Under the pieces are notes generated by a model, which was given only the letters and a program-made list of their open reading frames with translations, had not been told where the DNA came from and searched no databases. Positions 16,559 through 26,806 of a stretch of DNA of 53,296 nucleotides are shown piece after piece. Source of the DNA: an uncultured Alteromonas sp. (GTDB lineage: Bacteria; Pseudomonadota; Gammaproteobacteria; Enterobacterales; Alteromonadaceae); assembly GCF_913058315.1 (NCBI RefSeq), contig NZ_CAJXQY010000019.1, positions 1 through 53,296 on the forward strand, given 5' to 3'. A program made the position numbers and the translations under genes. Positions within the stretch are counted from its first letter, which is position 1. Every line of letters begins with the position of its first letter.

Positions 16559-17173
16559 ATGAACAAAAAGCCGACCTCCACCCTTTTTTGGGCCAAACAT
16601 CTTGGACTGGCACTGGCGGTGATCATTGTGGCTGGCATCGTTATCCATCTGCAAATGAATATGACATCGGCGCCCAAACCGGTGGATGCGCCAGAAGAGC
16701 GCTCTGTTGCCAAGGGGTTATCTGACTTCTACAGAGAATTCAGAATGACGGCCAGTGAACCTGAGCGGTCTGAAGGCGCCGACATGGTGCTCGATCTTAC
16801 GCCATCAGAACAAAGTCTTGACGACCGGCTGCAGTCGATGTCGAGCGCGTTAAAACCGGTGGACGGTCGATGGGAAGGTGAATACAAGTACCGTACTTTC
16901 AGGGCCGGTAATACCCTGCGCGAAGCGATTTCATCTTATGCCGAACAGGAAGGCATGCAGGTGATCTGGGATCTCAATCAGGATTTTGTGATTAAGCATC
17001 AGTTTCAGATGGATAATACCGTAGCCGGCTCACTGGCAAAAATTGCCAGCGCCATCGACAGCAATTTTGAAGGCAAGGTAGCCACCTTCGTTTGCCCAAA
17101 ACAACGCTCTCTGGTAGTGACTGAAAAAGTCACTGAATATCTCAGTACCCAATGCAGCCGGGTGGGCAGCTAG
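16559..17173 (+). CDS. TcpQ-like protein (toxin co-regulated pilus biosynthesis Q, C-terminal domain)
   Basis: A 204-residue protein with an N-terminal membrane anchor (about 13-33), a low-complexity linker and a C-terminal domain from about residue 100. That domain has RTFRAGNTLREAISSYAEQE and GMQVIWDLNQDFVI, resembling TcpQ/PilL-N secretin-associated folds. Proteins of this type usually help a secretin in type IV pilus or type II secretion loci, but no other pilus gene is adjacent. It converges on glnE, with only eight bases between the stops. Confidence 0.72.
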   Translation: MNKKPTSTLFWAKHLGLALAVIIVAGIVIHLQMNMTSAPKPVDAPEERSVAKGLSDFYREFRMTASEPERSEGADMVLDLTPSEQSLDDRLQSMSSALKPVDGRWEGEYKYRTFRAGNTLREAISSYAEQEGMQVIWDLNQDFVIKHQFQMDNTVAGSLAKIASAIDSNFEGKVATFVCPKQRSLVVTEKVTEYLSTQCSRVGS

Positions 17174-17181
17174 CGCGGCCC

Positions 17182-20064
17182 TCACGGACCAGGGAATGTG
17201 TGCTGCCATTGAGCGGTAACAAGACGTCTGACCGACTCCAGTTCTTCATTGTTGTGGGCAAACTTCTCACCGGCCAGGGTCAACTGGTGGTAATGGTCAC
17301 GCAAGGTTAAATAAGCATTTTGTAAACTTTCGGCGTCTGTTTGAGCTATCAAACCGGCTTGCTGGACATTTTCGATGATCCGCAGATTATCCGGCCAGTG
17401 AGTGAGGGGCGGGAACTGATTAGAATAGCCAAGTACCCAGTACTGCACCATAAACTCAATATCTGTAATACCGCCTTCACACTGCTTCAGATCGAGCCCG
17501 CTGGCCTGACTGTCGAGCAGGTGGTCGCGCATCTTAAGGCGCATTTTAACCACTTCCTCAGCCAGCAAAGGCAGTTCGCGCTGACGTTGCAGGATGCGGC
17601 TCCTGACCTCTTTAAAAGCCTGCTGTAACTGACTGTCACCTAAAATACTGCGCGCTCTGACCAGGGCCTGGTGCTCCCAGGTCCAGGCTTCTTTTTCCTG
17701 GTAATGTTCAAAACCGTTGAGGTGACAGCACAGTAGCCCTGAATTACCCGAAGGGCGTAAGCGCAAATCAGCCTCATAAAGCTGACCGGACAGGGTCCGG
17801 GTATTAAGCAGGTGCATAATGCGCTGAGCCAGCTTGATATAAAATTGTTGAGCAGAGACCTTTTTGGGGCCTGTGGTTTCGCTGTCCTGCGGCGCGTTAT
17901 GGATAAACACTAAATCGAGATCTGAGCCATAACCCAGCTCATAGCCGCCCAACTTACCATAACCTACAATTAAAAAGCCGGTGTCATCCTGTTGCAGATG
18001 AGAGGGGGCTCCGAACTTTTCGGTTAGTTGTTGCCAGGCAGATTTAAAGACAGCCTGGAGTAACACTTCCGCCAGTACCGTAAGCTTGTCGCTCACCTTA
18101 GCAATGGGTAGCGAGCCGGAGATATCACTGGCCGCTATACGAAGTTGCTGGCAAAGCTTGAACTGTCGCCATTGTTCCATGAGCAATTCAGTATCATCCG
18201 GCTCTATTCGCAACAAACTCTGACGCAATTCGTCGCTGTACTCTTCGTAAACCACTGGTAAGTCTGTTTGCTGTTGTTGCAGATAAAGCGGCGTAAGCAA
18301 TTCGTCTAACAGCAGCGGGAAACTGCGGATTTGTTCGGTGATCCATGCACTTCTGGCGCACAGTTTAATGAGCTGTTTGAGGACATCCGGATTCTCATGT
18401 AACAAATCAAGATAGGTGGTGCGGCCGAGAATAGCGCTGATAACACTGATTAACCGTGGCAACAGTTGGGTGATATTGGTAGGGCATTGCTTTAGCATGT
18501 AATAGATGACTTCCGGCATGAGCTTCGCCAGTGTGTCTTCACCGCGCTGCCCAATGCGGTGCCTGCTCAGCTGCCCTTTGAAATCGCCCAGTTGTGCATA
18601 AAGTGCCAGAGCCGAATCCTCGTCAAGGGTATCGCTTAGCAGTTCGCCAAACTCGGGCTCGGAAACTTGCAGCAACCAGGCATCTTTACACCGGCTAAAC
18701 AGGGAATCCTGCTCCTGCTGCTCATCACCAGGTTCGGAGACTAACTGGTTAAACTGCTCGTGTACCCGCTCCATCACTTTGCTCAGAGTGGCTAAGAAGG
18801 CCGGGTAATCGTTAAACGCCATTACCCTGGCAATCACGGCCTGCGTCCAGATATTGTCGGGTAGCAGTTGTGTTTGTTCATCATTAAACTGCTGTAAGGT
18901 ATGTTCAGCTTTGCGCAGAAAATAATAGTCTTCCAGCAGCTGACTGATGGCATCGGTTTCGATAATTTGTAAGTCAGAGAGGCGATTAAGTACGCTCAGG
19001 AGTTCCCGTGACTGCAGGGTTGTTTCACGGCCGCCATGAATAAGCTGAAAACTCTGGGCAAAAAACTCTACCTCACGAATACCTCCGGCACCTAATTTGA
19101 TGTTGCCGGTTAAGCGACGTCGGCGTAACTCTTTGCTAATCAAACGCTTCATATCGCGAATGGCGTCTATTGTAGTGAAGTCGAGATAACGGCGGTAGAT
19201 AAACGGTGCCAGGATAGTTTCTAACTGGCTGGCATAGTGTGATTCAGGATTGAGTATGCGCGCTTTGATCATGGCATAGCGCTCCCACTGCCGCCCTTGA
19301 TCCTGATAGTAATCTTCCAGCGCGCCAAAATGAGCTACCAGCGGGCCACTGTCTCCAAAGGGGCGCAAGCGCATATCCACTCTGAATACCTGCCCCAGGG
19401 GCGTGGTTTTATTCAGCGCGGCAATCAGTCGTTGTGCCAGCTTGGTAAAGAACTGCTGATTCTCTATAGGTTTTCGGGGATGATCGGTTTCGCCTTTATA
19501 GGGATAGGAAAAAATAAGGTCGATATCACTGGAGAAATTCAGTTCCCTGCCACCCAGTTTTCCCATGCCCAGAATGAGCATGGGTTGCGGCCCATGAGGC
19601 CCTTGTGGCACCCCATAGCGGGCTGTATGAGCCTGATAAAGCCAGTCGTAAGCAGCCATAATCAAGGTATCGGCCAGCTCACTGGTTTGTGCCAGGGAGG
19701 TTTGAATACTTTGTTGATTGGTCAGGTCTCGCCAGGCCAGAGCGGCCATTTGCTCTGCTCTGAATAAACGTAGGGTCACCAGCAGTTTTTCTTCACTGTC
19801 TATTTCGCTAAGACGCGTTTTGAAGGCGTGACAAATCGCTTTTATATCTGCTTTTTTATGCCATTGGTGTTGGAGAATACGGGTAAAAACATCGGCGTTA
19901 GTCAGGGCGATATCGGTAACAAACGGGCTCAGCCCCAGAATTTCGACAATGGTGTCCTGATGCGACAGAAGCAGATCTGCCGGATAGTCTTTGTCCTGCA
20001 ATTTTTGCCAGTTTTCGTCAGCATGTTGCTGAATAATCCCGTTTATTGTTTTTTCCGTAGGCAT
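17182..20064 (-). CDS. glnE: Bifunctional glutamine synthetase adenylyltransferase/deadenylase
   Basis: Controls nitrogen assimilation by adding and removing AMP on glutamine synthetase in response to PII and glutamine. The 960-residue protein has two nucleotidyltransferase halves. The N-terminal deadenylase half carries GMGKLGGRELNFSSDIDLIF (about 166-185), and the C-terminal adenylylase half carries GYGKLGGYELGYGSDLDLVF (about 697-716). The metal-binding D-x-D is intact in both. Length matches the family (about 945-960). Confidence 0.97.
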   Translation of the reverse strand: MPTEKTINGIIQQHADENWQKLQDKDYPADLLLSHQDTIVEILGLSPFVTDIALTNADVFTRILQHQWHKKADIKAICHAFKTRLSEIDSEEKLLVTLRLFRAEQMAALAWRDLTNQQSIQTSLAQTSELADTLIMAAYDWLYQAHTARYGVPQGPHGPQPMLILGMGKLGGRELNFSSDIDLIFSYPYKGETDHPRKPIENQQFFTKLAQRLIAALNKTTPLGQVFRVDMRLRPFGDSGPLVAHFGALEDYYQDQGRQWERYAMIKARILNPESHYASQLETILAPFIYRRYLDFTTIDAIRDMKRLISKELRRRRLTGNIKLGAGGIREVEFFAQSFQLIHGGRETTLQSRELLSVLNRLSDLQIIETDAISQLLEDYYFLRKAEHTLQQFNDEQTQLLPDNIWTQAVIARVMAFNDYPAFLATLSKVMERVHEQFNQLVSEPGDEQQEQDSLFSRCKDAWLLQVSEPEFGELLSDTLDEDSALALYAQLGDFKGQLSRHRIGQRGEDTLAKLMPEVIYYMLKQCPTNITQLLPRLISVISAILGRTTYLDLLHENPDVLKQLIKLCARSAWITEQIRSFPLLLDELLTPLYLQQQQTDLPVVYEEYSDELRQSLLRIEPDDTELLMEQWRQFKLCQQLRIAASDISGSLPIAKVSDKLTVLAEVLLQAVFKSAWQQLTEKFGAPSHLQQDDTGFLIVGYGKLGGYELGYGSDLDLVFIHNAPQDSETTGPKKVSAQQFYIKLAQRIMHLLNTRTLSGQLYEADLRLRPSGNSGLLCCHLNGFEHYQEKEAWTWEHQALVRARSILGDSQLQQAFKEVRSRILQRQRELPLLAEEVVKMRLKMRDHLLDSQASGLDLKQCEGGITDIEFMVQYWVLGYSNQFPPLTHWPDNLRIIENVQQAGLIAQTDAESLQNAYLTLRDHYHQLTLAGEKFAHNNEELESVRRLVTAQWQHTFPGP

Positions 20065-20198
20065 AATAACTTAGGATGGTGGGTTGTGAGTGTGAGTCTG
20101 GCACAAAGGTGGCTCTGCCTCCAGTTTTATGAGTTGAAACAACTGGTGGAATGGCCGCGGCCGACCGCACCAATGGCCAACGCAAAGTAGAGGTGTAA

Positions 20199-21113
20199 AT
20201 GGAGACATTAGTGAAACTGGTGCCGCTGGCCCGGGATCTGTGGGTATATGTTGCTATCGATGTGGGCCTGGCGTTGCTGTTATTGCTCGTTATGAAATGG
20301 CTATCCCGTTCGCGGGCGAGAGTATCAGTGAGCGACGAGTTGGGAGTGAAAGATAATTTTGCGTTTGGGATCAGTGTAGCAGGTGGCATGCTGTCTTTAT
20401 GTCTGGTGCTTAGCTCGGTCGTCGGGCGTCATGTAGGGCAAGGCTATGAACAAGCCGCTATAGGGATGCTGATTTTTGGCGTCATTGGCATTCTGCTGGT
20501 CAAAGTAGGGCGCTTTGCGCACGATAAAATTGTACTGGATGCGGTGGATACCCAGCATAAAATCAGTGACCGTAATGTCAGCATTGCGCTGGTGGATGCA
20601 TCGAGTCTGGTATCCAGCGCTATTATTTTACGCAGTATCATGGTGTGGGTGGATGGCAGCGACGTGAATGCCATGATCGCCATTATAACCGGCTTCCTGG
20701 TAGTGCTGACCATTTTGCTCATCATGACCCGCATTTATGAAATGCGCTATGCAATGCAGAACCAGAATCACTCTTTTCAGAGTGCGCTGGATACCGGTCA
20801 GTTAGCGCTGGCCGTGCAGCATGCCGGCAATTTACTAGGCACCGCACTGGTGGTGTCTTCGGCCGGCGCGCTGTTAAGCTATTCTCCTGAAGGCTACGTT
20901 AGCAACGTGACTGGCTGGTTAATCACCAGCGTCTTATTGTCGTTACTATTGTGGGTGTTGGTGGCCATCAGCAAACGCACTATATTGAATGGCATTAATT
21001 ACCAAAAAGAGGTGGATGAGCAACACAATGTGGGCGTTGCTGCTGTAGAGCTTACGCTGAGTGTTGGGTTGGCCATGATCATCAGCAGTGTGTTGAGTTC
21101 ATCTGCCGGATAA
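20199..21113 (+). CDS. DUF350 family inner-membrane protein
   Basis: A 304-residue integral membrane protein with about eight hydrophobic helices arranged as two related DUF350 (YjfL-type) halves. Each half has an aliphatic helix pair and a short cytoplasmic link: NFAFGISVAGGMLSL in the first half, and LALAVQHAGNLLGTALVV in the second. Function is unknown; relatives lie in envelope-stress or phage-shock-like contexts. It is divergent from glnE. Its last 32 bases overlap the 3' end of the opposite-strand GIY-YIG gene. Confidence 0.82.
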   Translation: METLVKLVPLARDLWVYVAIDVGLALLLLLVMKWLSRSRARVSVSDELGVKDNFAFGISVAGGMLSLCLVLSSVVGRHVGQGYEQAAIGMLIFGVIGILLVKVGRFAHDKIVLDAVDTQHKISDRNVSIALVDASSLVSSAIILRSIMVWVDGSDVNAMIAIITGFLVVLTILLIMTRIYEMRYAMQNQNHSFQSALDTGQLALAVQHAGNLLGTALVVSSAGALLSYSPEGYVSNVTGWLITSVLLSLLLWVLVAISKRTILNGINYQKEVDEQHNVGVAAVELTLSVGLAMIISSVLSSSAG

Positions 21114-21405
21114 CCTCGTCGGTGAGGCGGGTTGCCGGATACGGTAATTCGCTTGCATCCTGGATCAGAGCCTCTTTGGCACGTCGGTTGCGTTGTTTAA
21201 TCCAGGCTTCCAGCTTGAGCGCGAGACTCTTATCGGCTACTTCAAAGATACAGTAATAAACCAGTGGCGCTTTTCCTCTGAGCGCCTTGGCTCCACCTTT
21301 TATGAGACCGCTGTGTTGTCTCATGCGCCTTTTCGGATCAACTGTAATACCGGTATACAGCGTATTACCGGCCGTTTTGAGTAAATATACGTACCACCGA
21401 GTCAT
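21082..21405 (-). CDS. GIY-YIG nuclease-fold protein, UPF0213/YhbQ type
   Basis: A 107-residue single-domain protein with the GIY-YIG core: [20 protein letters not shown], followed by the conserved R (KRRMRQH), the helix Lys residues and the glutamate in LKLEAWIKQ. Small stand-alone members such as E. coli YhbQ have been linked to DNA processing, but the biological role is poorly defined. It overlaps the DUF350 gene tail to tail by 32 bases and is divergent from hldE. Confidence 0.9.
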   Translation of the reverse strand: MTRWYVYLLKTAGNTLYTGITVDPKRRMRQHSGLIKGGAKALRGKAPLVYYCIFEVADKSLALKLEAWIKQRNRRAKEALIQDASELPYPATRLTDEVIRQMNSTHC

Positions 21406-21408
21406 GAG

Positions 21409-21439
21409 TTGGCTCTTCGCCTCTGATCACTGTTATAAT
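21409..21439 (+). promoter_or_regulatory. Predicted hldE promoter (extended -10)
   Basis: A perfect TATAAT (21434-21439) preceded by TG at 21431-21432 makes an extended -10 element, 31 bases before the hldE start. A TTGGCT -35-like sequence lies at 21409-21414 with a long 19-base spacer, which extended -10 promoters tolerate. Confidence 0.7.
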
Positions 21440-21469
21440 CCCGCTATTAGTGTATCGAAAAAGATAAAA

Positions 21470-22906
21470 ATGGCACTCCCGAATTTTAGTCAAATCAAAG
21501 TATTAGTTGTTGGTGATGTAATGTTGGATCGCTATTGGAGCGGAGCAACAGCAAGAGTATCACCCGAAGCGCCAGTCCCGGTAGTGAATATCAGTGATTC
21601 TGAGGACCGCCCTGGCGGCGCAGCTAATGTGGCAATCAATTTGTCGACGTTAGGCGCCCGTGTCACCCTGCTGGGTATGACAGGCAAGGATGCCAATGCC
21701 GATGCGCTGGAAAAACGTTTGCTTGGGTATGGGATAGACTGCCAGTTCAGTCGCTGTGAGGGATTCGATACCATTACCAAGCTCAGAGTTATGAGCCGCA
21801 ACCAGCAACTGCTGAGAATGGACTTTGAGCGTTCTTTTGCTGAAGTGGATAAAACTCCGTTAGAAGCGCAATTTGCTGAGGCGCTGGCAGAACATGATTT
21901 GGTGATCCTGTCGGATTATGCCAAAGGGGCGTTGAGTAATCCCGGGCGACTGATTGAACTAGCGAAAAACCTCAATAAACCGGTGATTGTTGATCCGAAA
22001 GGGACAGACTTCCACAAATACCGCGGTGCAACGCTTATTACACCTAATATGGCTGAATTTACTGCCGTTATGGGCGAAGTGAAGAGCGAGGAGCACCTGG
22101 TGGAGCAGGCGAATCAACTGTGTGCAGATTTGGCTTTACAGGCGTTACTGGTAACACGGTCAGAACAGGGGATGACACTCTTCACGCCGGGCGAAACGGA
22201 GTTTCATCTGCCGGCAAAAGCCAAGGAAGTTTATGATGTAACCGGCGCAGGTGACACGGTCATTTCGACGCTTGCCGCCTGTATCGCCGCCGGCGAAAGT
22301 GTTCAGCACGCCTGTGTTATGGCCAATCTGGCCGCCAGCATCGTGGTTGGCAAGCTTGGCACCTCAACCGTTACAACGACTGAGCTGGCGGTAGCGGCCG
22401 GTCAGCATAGTCATCCCGACGGTGGCGTAATGACTGAAGAGCAACTGGCGCTGGCAGTATCGGCGGCCAAGCAACGCGGTGAAAAGGTGGTGATGACCAA
22501 CGGTTGCTTTGATATTTTGCACGCTGGTCATGTGTCTTATCTTGACGCGGCCGCGAGGCTGGGCGATCGATTAATTGTGGCAGTGAATACCGATGCTTCT
22601 GTTCAGGCGCTAAAGGGGCCGGGTCGACCGGTTAACCCGGTACAACGCAGAATGGCAGTGCTCGCTGGCCTCAGTGCCGTTGACTGGGTTGTTCCCTTTG
22701 GTGAGGATACGCCGCAACGGCTGATCGCTGGAATTTTGCCGGATGTATTGGTCAAAGGCGGCGATTATAAGGTTGAAGACATCGCGGGTGGTCAGGAAGT
22801 GCTGGAAAATGGCGGTGTGGTCAAGGTACTGCACTTCGAGGAAGGCGTATCGACCACCGGAATTATTGAGACAATTGTGAAGCAGCAAAGTTATGGTAAA
22901 TCCTAA
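21470..22906 (+). CDS. hldE: Bifunctional heptose kinase/adenylyltransferase
   Basis: Makes ADP-heptose for the LPS inner core: phosphorylates D-glycero-beta-D-manno-heptose 7-phosphate at C1, then adds AMP. The 478-residue protein has an N-terminal ribokinase-type domain starting [13 protein letters not shown], with GAGD near residue 258. A C-terminal cytidylyltransferase-like domain carries [16 protein letters not shown] (about 343-358). Length equals the E. coli enzyme. ATG at 21470 was chosen because the promoter lies just before it; a longer in-frame reading would run through the GIY-YIG gene. Confidence 0.97.
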   Translation: MALPNFSQIKVLVVGDVMLDRYWSGATARVSPEAPVPVVNISDSEDRPGGAANVAINLSTLGARVTLLGMTGKDANADALEKRLLGYGIDCQFSRCEGFDTITKLRVMSRNQQLLRMDFERSFAEVDKTPLEAQFAEALAEHDLVILSDYAKGALSNPGRLIELAKNLNKPVIVDPKGTDFHKYRGATLITPNMAEFTAVMGEVKSEEHLVEQANQLCADLALQALLVTRSEQGMTLFTPGETEFHLPAKAKEVYDVTGAGDTVISTLAACIAAGESVQHACVMANLAASIVVGKLGTSTVTTTELAVAAGQHSHPDGGVMTEEQLALAVSAAKQRGEKVVMTNGCFDILHAGHVSYLDAAARLGDRLIVAVNTDASVQALKGPGRPVNPVQRRMAVLAGLSAVDWVVPFGEDTPQRLIAGILPDVLVKGGDYKVEDIAGGQEVLENGGVVKVLHFEEGVSTTGIIETIVKQQSYGKS

Positions 22907-23015
22907 CGTTTTTGAGTGTTGATTTAATGCACACTTTGGCGCTTTAGGATAAGCTAAAGGAAATCGCGTTGAGCGCATAAGGCGCGGGACGCAATAACAG
23001 CGGTAGAAGCACTAC

Positions 23016-24110
23016 ATGTACGAAAGTTATTACGGACTTAACTCCAAGCCTTTTCAGTTGACCCCGGACCCCGCGTTTTTCTTTGCCAGTAAATGGCACA
23101 AGCGTGCGATGTCTTATTTACAGTATGGATTATCTCAGGCTGAAGGCTTTATTGTAATCACGGGTGATATTGGCACCGGTAAAACCACCATCGCAAACAG
23201 CTTGCTGGCAGATATCGAAGACGACATTGTAGCGGCCCAAATTGTCACGCCCAAACTCTCGCCGGATGAGCTGGTAAAAATGGTCGCCGCTAAATTTGAA
23301 ATCGATGTGGCGGGTAAGACCAAAGCTGACATTCTCAAAGATTTAGAAGGCTACCTGTTTGCCCTGAGTGCCCAGGGACGCCGGGCATTGTTGCTGGTGG
23401 ACGAAGCGCAAAATCTCCCCCTCGAAACGATTGAAGAATTGCGCATGTTGTCGAACTTCCAGCAGGCGGGTAAACCGTTGTTACAAAGCTTTTTGCTGGG
23501 GCAGGAAGAACTTCAGCCGATCTTACGGGCGCCTAATATGGAGCAGTTTCGCCAGCGTATTGTGGCATCCTGTCATTTGGCGCCGCTCACGCTTGAAGAG
23601 GTTCAGTCTTATATTGAGTATCGATTGCACCATGCCGGCTGGAATGGCGCTCAGTTGTTCTCCAGTGATGCTTATGAGCACATCTATAAGTTTACCCGTG
23701 GTGTACCGCGTAAAATCAATACACTGATGGATCGTATTTTACTGTTCGGTTTTCTTGAAGAACTTGAAGTACTCGACGAAGCCGCTGTTGATTCGGTTAT
23801 CGATGAAGTACGTGAAGAAATGTTTGTGCCTGATTCACCTGAGATAAAGGAAGAAGAGCCTGTCGCCGAAGCCGGGCAGGAAAGTACTCCCGAAGCTAGC
23901 CAGGCCGATACGGATACCGTGCCGCGTCAACGGCTTATTACGCCGAATGGAAACGAAGTTAAGGACGCTGAATACTACAAGGCCATGTTAGGTGAGTTGG
24001 TAGATGCCCTGGATGATGCGATTAGTCATAAAATTAAGCTAACGCAATATATCGACAAACTGCTGAAGAAAAAGTACCGGACTTATGTTCGGCTTAAGTC
24101 GGACGATTAA
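23016..24110 (+). CDS. XrtA/PEP-CTERM system-associated AAA ATPase
   Basis: A 364-residue ExeA/GspA-related ATPase of the type associated with exosortase A loci. It begins MYESYYGLNSKPFQLTPDP, a family hallmark. It has Walker A GDIGTGKTT (about 49-57), Walker B ALLLVDEAQN (about 126-135) and an arginine-rich sensor region (FRQRIV). An acidic low-complexity stretch (about 270-305) precedes a basic C-terminal helix. It likely acts at the inner membrane in assembly or export of the system. It is transcribed towards the minus-strand outer-membrane gene, and a strong bidirectional terminator separates them. Confidence 0.9.
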   Translation: MYESYYGLNSKPFQLTPDPAFFFASKWHKRAMSYLQYGLSQAEGFIVITGDIGTGKTTIANSLLADIEDDIVAAQIVTPKLSPDELVKMVAAKFEIDVAGKTKADILKDLEGYLFALSAQGRRALLLVDEAQNLPLETIEELRMLSNFQQAGKPLLQSFLLGQEELQPILRAPNMEQFRQRIVASCHLAPLTLEEVQSYIEYRLHHAGWNGAQLFSSDAYEHIYKFTRGVPRKINTLMDRILLFGFLEELEVLDEAAVDSVIDEVREEMFVPDSPEIKEEEPVAEAGQESTPEASQADTDTVPRQRLITPNGNEVKDAEYYKAMLGELVDALDDAISHKIKLTQYIDKLLKKKYRTYVRLKSDD

Positions 24111-24112
24111 GT

Positions 24113-24142
24113 AATAAAAAAGCCCGTAAGGGCTTTTTTATT
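24113..24142. terminator. Bidirectional terminator, 13-bp perfect stem
   Basis: The stem AATAAAAAAGCCC (24113-24125) pairs perfectly with GGGCTTTTTTATT (24130-24142) around the loop GTAA. It has T runs on both strands. It ends the ATPase gene on the plus strand and the outer-membrane gene on the minus strand, whose stop codon lies inside it. Confidence 0.93.
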
Positions 24143-25817
24143 GTCTGTTGGTTTGGAAGTTATAGGTCATGTTGAGAGAAATGCGGGTTTCGTTAAAATC
24201 AAACACATCCCTGCCGATACCGTTGGTGTTTTCATTATCCAAATAACGGATATCAGCACCAACCGATAAGCTCCTCGATAAACTGTTTCGCATGCCGATA
24301 GAATACATGCTTGAGTCAGTATCCCGCTCACCCTCATCGATGGTGTTGTTTATCTGTGAAAACTGAATTCGACTATACAGCGAGGTTCTGGCTCCCACCT
24401 CAAGATTTGCAGTCAGACCGATGGATTTTTGGATTTGTTGACGATTCTCAATACTGTATTCAGTATCAATATACCTGCCATCCAATGATAGCTTTAAGTT
24501 TCGGCGTTGATAGCCAATGCTACTGCCAAGCTGACGACGTAATATTACCTGATCGGTCAATTCTGTAATTAACTGACTGAACTGAACAACCTGTTCACCG
24601 GGTTGCAATTCGTAATCCAGTGAATCAGGCTGGAAACAGTCAAGAATATCAATCGAACCGGCGGGACAAACAAAAGTACCTGCATCAGCTACATCAAACA
24701 ACAAAGTCGAAAACGTTGTCGTTCTCTCCTGATAAGAGATTGAAGTGCGGATACGCTTGGTACCATGGCTGAGGTTAAAGGTAGCGGCTTCGCCATAGTA
24801 ACGACGATTATACTGAGCCTGAACACTGGTTCGTGGCGAAAACTGCCAGCTAGTGGAGACTCCGACGAAGGTTTTTCCATCGTCTTCGCCATCGGTGTCG
24901 ATTTTGTTGAGCGTTACGTTGAAAAAGCGTCCTTCAGCGGGGCGGTAGTTTATGCCTACACCATAAGTACTAAACTTTGAGAATTGATTATTAAAGCGGG
25001 CAAAAAAGTTTTGTAATTCGCCGTTAATATCATTTTCTTCGTGGGTGCCTGTCAGCATCAAGCCAAAGTCACCGTAAAGGTTATAACCTATTTCACCGTT
25101 AACGAAAAGTGACTCAAACTCCCCCCGATCCTGGCGGTCGGTCCGACGATAAGTGGCATCTGCGCGCCAGTAAGCATTTCTAAACCAATCACCATTTACC
25201 AATGATGCATTCGCTGCAACACCTTTTGAGTCTATAAACTGATTGAAAGGCGAAGTATCATCGCCTTCCACTTCCTCTAATGAGTTATCAGACTTCGTTT
25301 CCATATACTGACCGGTAACATTTAATCCCCAGATATTACCGCGGGGAATGGTCAGCCTCGCACCGCCATTGTGCGTGGTTATCTTGGTTAAATCGTCAGA
25401 ATTAAGCAGGTAATCCGATGAAATGTAGGTTTCCGGGCGGTAGGACTGATATCCCTGAGAGCCGCTTCCGAAAACCATTAGAACGTTATCGATTACACTG
25501 AGATTGCCAGCATAGTTGAATTCCGTAAAGTTGGTTGAACGGCTACCCTGGTCAACTTCAAAACGTTGATAAAGATGGGTTGCAGACACCGAGGCATTAG
25601 CCTTCTTACTGGTATAAATACCGGTAAGAGTGGGCGAAATCTGTAATGCGTTACGATCTTCATAACGACTATTGTTGCTCTGAGTATCAAATGATTGATT
25701 CACCAGAGAAGCTTCTACTGAACCTCGAAACTGTACGTCTGCATACACATTGGCGCTACATGCTGCAGCCACAATTGTCGCGATAAATGCCGGGCGAAAT
25801 GTATTAATCCTTTCCAC
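24138..25817 (-). CDS. XrtA/PEP-CTERM system-associated outer-membrane beta-barrel protein
   Basis: A 559-residue protein with signal peptide (1-26, cleavage after VYA) and a long series of beta strands ending in ISLNMTYNFQTNRQ. It fits the TIGR03016-type barrel known from exosortase A exopolysaccharide loci. The likely role is glycan passage or anchoring in the outer membrane; this is inferred from the neighbourhood. Acidic loops are prominent. It follows the tyrosine autokinase by 20 bases and shares its operon. Confidence 0.88.
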   Translation of the reverse strand: MERINTFRPAFIATIVAAACSANVYADVQFRGSVEASLVNQSFDTQSNNSRYEDRNALQISPTLTGIYTSKKANASVSATHLYQRFEVDQGSRSTNFTEFNYAGNLSVIDNVLMVFGSGSQGYQSYRPETYISSDYLLNSDDLTKITTHNGGARLTIPRGNIWGLNVTGQYMETKSDNSLEEVEGDDTSPFNQFIDSKGVAANASLVNGDWFRNAYWRADATYRRTDRQDRGEFESLFVNGEIGYNLYGDFGLMLTGTHEENDINGELQNFFARFNNQFSKFSTYGVGINYRPAEGRFFNVTLNKIDTDGEDDGKTFVGVSTSWQFSPRTSVQAQYNRRYYGEAATFNLSHGTKRIRTSISYQERTTTFSTLLFDVADAGTFVCPAGSIDILDCFQPDSLDYELQPGEQVVQFSQLITELTDQVILRRQLGSSIGYQRRNLKLSLDGRYIDTEYSIENRQQIQKSIGLTANLEVGARTSLYSRIQFSQINNTIDEGERDTDSSMYSIGMRNSLSRSLSVGADIRYLDNENTNGIGRDVFDFNETRISLNMTYNFQTNRQ

Positions 25818-25837
25818 AAGCTGTCCTTTATCGCTGT

Positions 25838-26806
25838 TTATTCAGAGGGGCCACTACCGTAGTAGTAGCCATAATAATTACCATTGTCGGCACTCTCGTT
25901 AACTGCTTTGTTAACAACGAAACCTACCGCCATATCAGGATTAAGCCGGTCGACGATATTATTAATATCGTTGAGCTTGGTACGGCCTTCCTCAGTAACA
26001 ATAACAGCCTGACCGGCAAAGCTCGCCAGTACCGCTGATTCGTTAATACCAATTAATGGGGGGGTATCGATAATAACAATACGATCAGGATAGCGATTGG
26101 AAAACTCATCAATAGTCTCGTTCATTCGCTCACTGGCTAATAGTTCAGTGGACAAGTGGTGAGTCTGGCCTGCCGGTATAATTCGCAATTTATCGACGTT
26201 TGTACGATAGAGCACATCAGAAATATCCTTGTTTTCATCTAACAGATATTCCATCAGGCCTTCGCCAGGGTTGACTCGAAGTGTTCTGGTAACGTTGGGT
26301 TTGAGTACGTCTGCATCCACAAGCAGAACGGTTTTATCCTGCTCTGCGGCAAAACTTAATGCTAAATTGATAGCGGTAAAGGTCTTGCCTTCTGAAGGTC
26401 GAGCACTACTCACCATGATAATGTTGCTATTTTTTAACGTCTTGGAAAGAGCACCGAAAGCATTCCGTAGCAGTTTACGTTTAATTTCCCGGTATTCTTC
26501 ATTGATCAACTTACGCGCATTACTTACCGAAACGAAACCCCTTTCATCTAATTCTTCGAGATTGATAGTCAGTCTTAATGCTTCGTTGTCTGCGTTAACT
26601 GATGCTCCAGGTTGCGGTTTAGCCGGCGCCTTGCCAGCCGTTGCTTTTGCACTTTGCTCTGTTGTTGCAGCCTGTTGCTTTTCCAGAGTTCGCTCGATAG
26701 TTGACGATTTTTGTTCTTCCTGGCGGCTTTCGGCTTGTTGCGCGGCCTGTTTGGCAGCGGCTTCTTTTTGCCGCTGCAAGGCTTTTTCTATTGTGTTATT
26801 AGCCAT
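25838..26806 (-). CDS. XrtA-associated tyrosine autokinase (BY-kinase)
   Basis: A 322-residue cytoplasmic BY-kinase that controls polysaccharide polymerisation with the chain-length protein. A long Ala/Gln/Glu-rich N-terminal helix (1-70) is followed by Walker A ARPSEGKTFTAINLA, Walker A' LLVDADVLKP and Walker B IVIIDTPP. The C-terminus has a tyrosine cluster NYYGYYYGS, the autophosphorylation site of this class. It is separate from the membrane partner, as in Gram-positive Cps/EpsB pairs. Its ATG overlaps the TAA of the preceding gene by one base (TAATG), implying coupled translation. Confidence 0.93.
   Translation of the reverse strand: MANNTIEKALQRQKEAAAKQAAQQAESRQEEQKSSTIERTLEKQQAATTEQSAKATAGKAPAKPQPGASVNADNEALRLTINLEELDERGFVSVSNARKLINEEYREIKRKLLRNAFGALSKTLKNSNIIMVSSARPSEGKTFTAINLALSFAAEQDKTVLLVDADVLKPNVTRTLRVNPGEGLMEYLLDENKDISDVLYRTNVDKLRIIPAGQTHHLSTELLASERMNETIDEFSNRYPDRIVIIDTPPLIGINESAVLASFAGQAVIVTEEGRTKLNDINNIVDRLNPDMAVGFVVNKAVNESADNGNYYGYYYGSGPSE

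Noticed and set aside
21287..21469. 61-residue N-terminal extension of HldE
   Set aside because: It is antisense to the GIY-YIG gene and runs through the hldE promoter; [10 protein letters not shown] is the normal family start.
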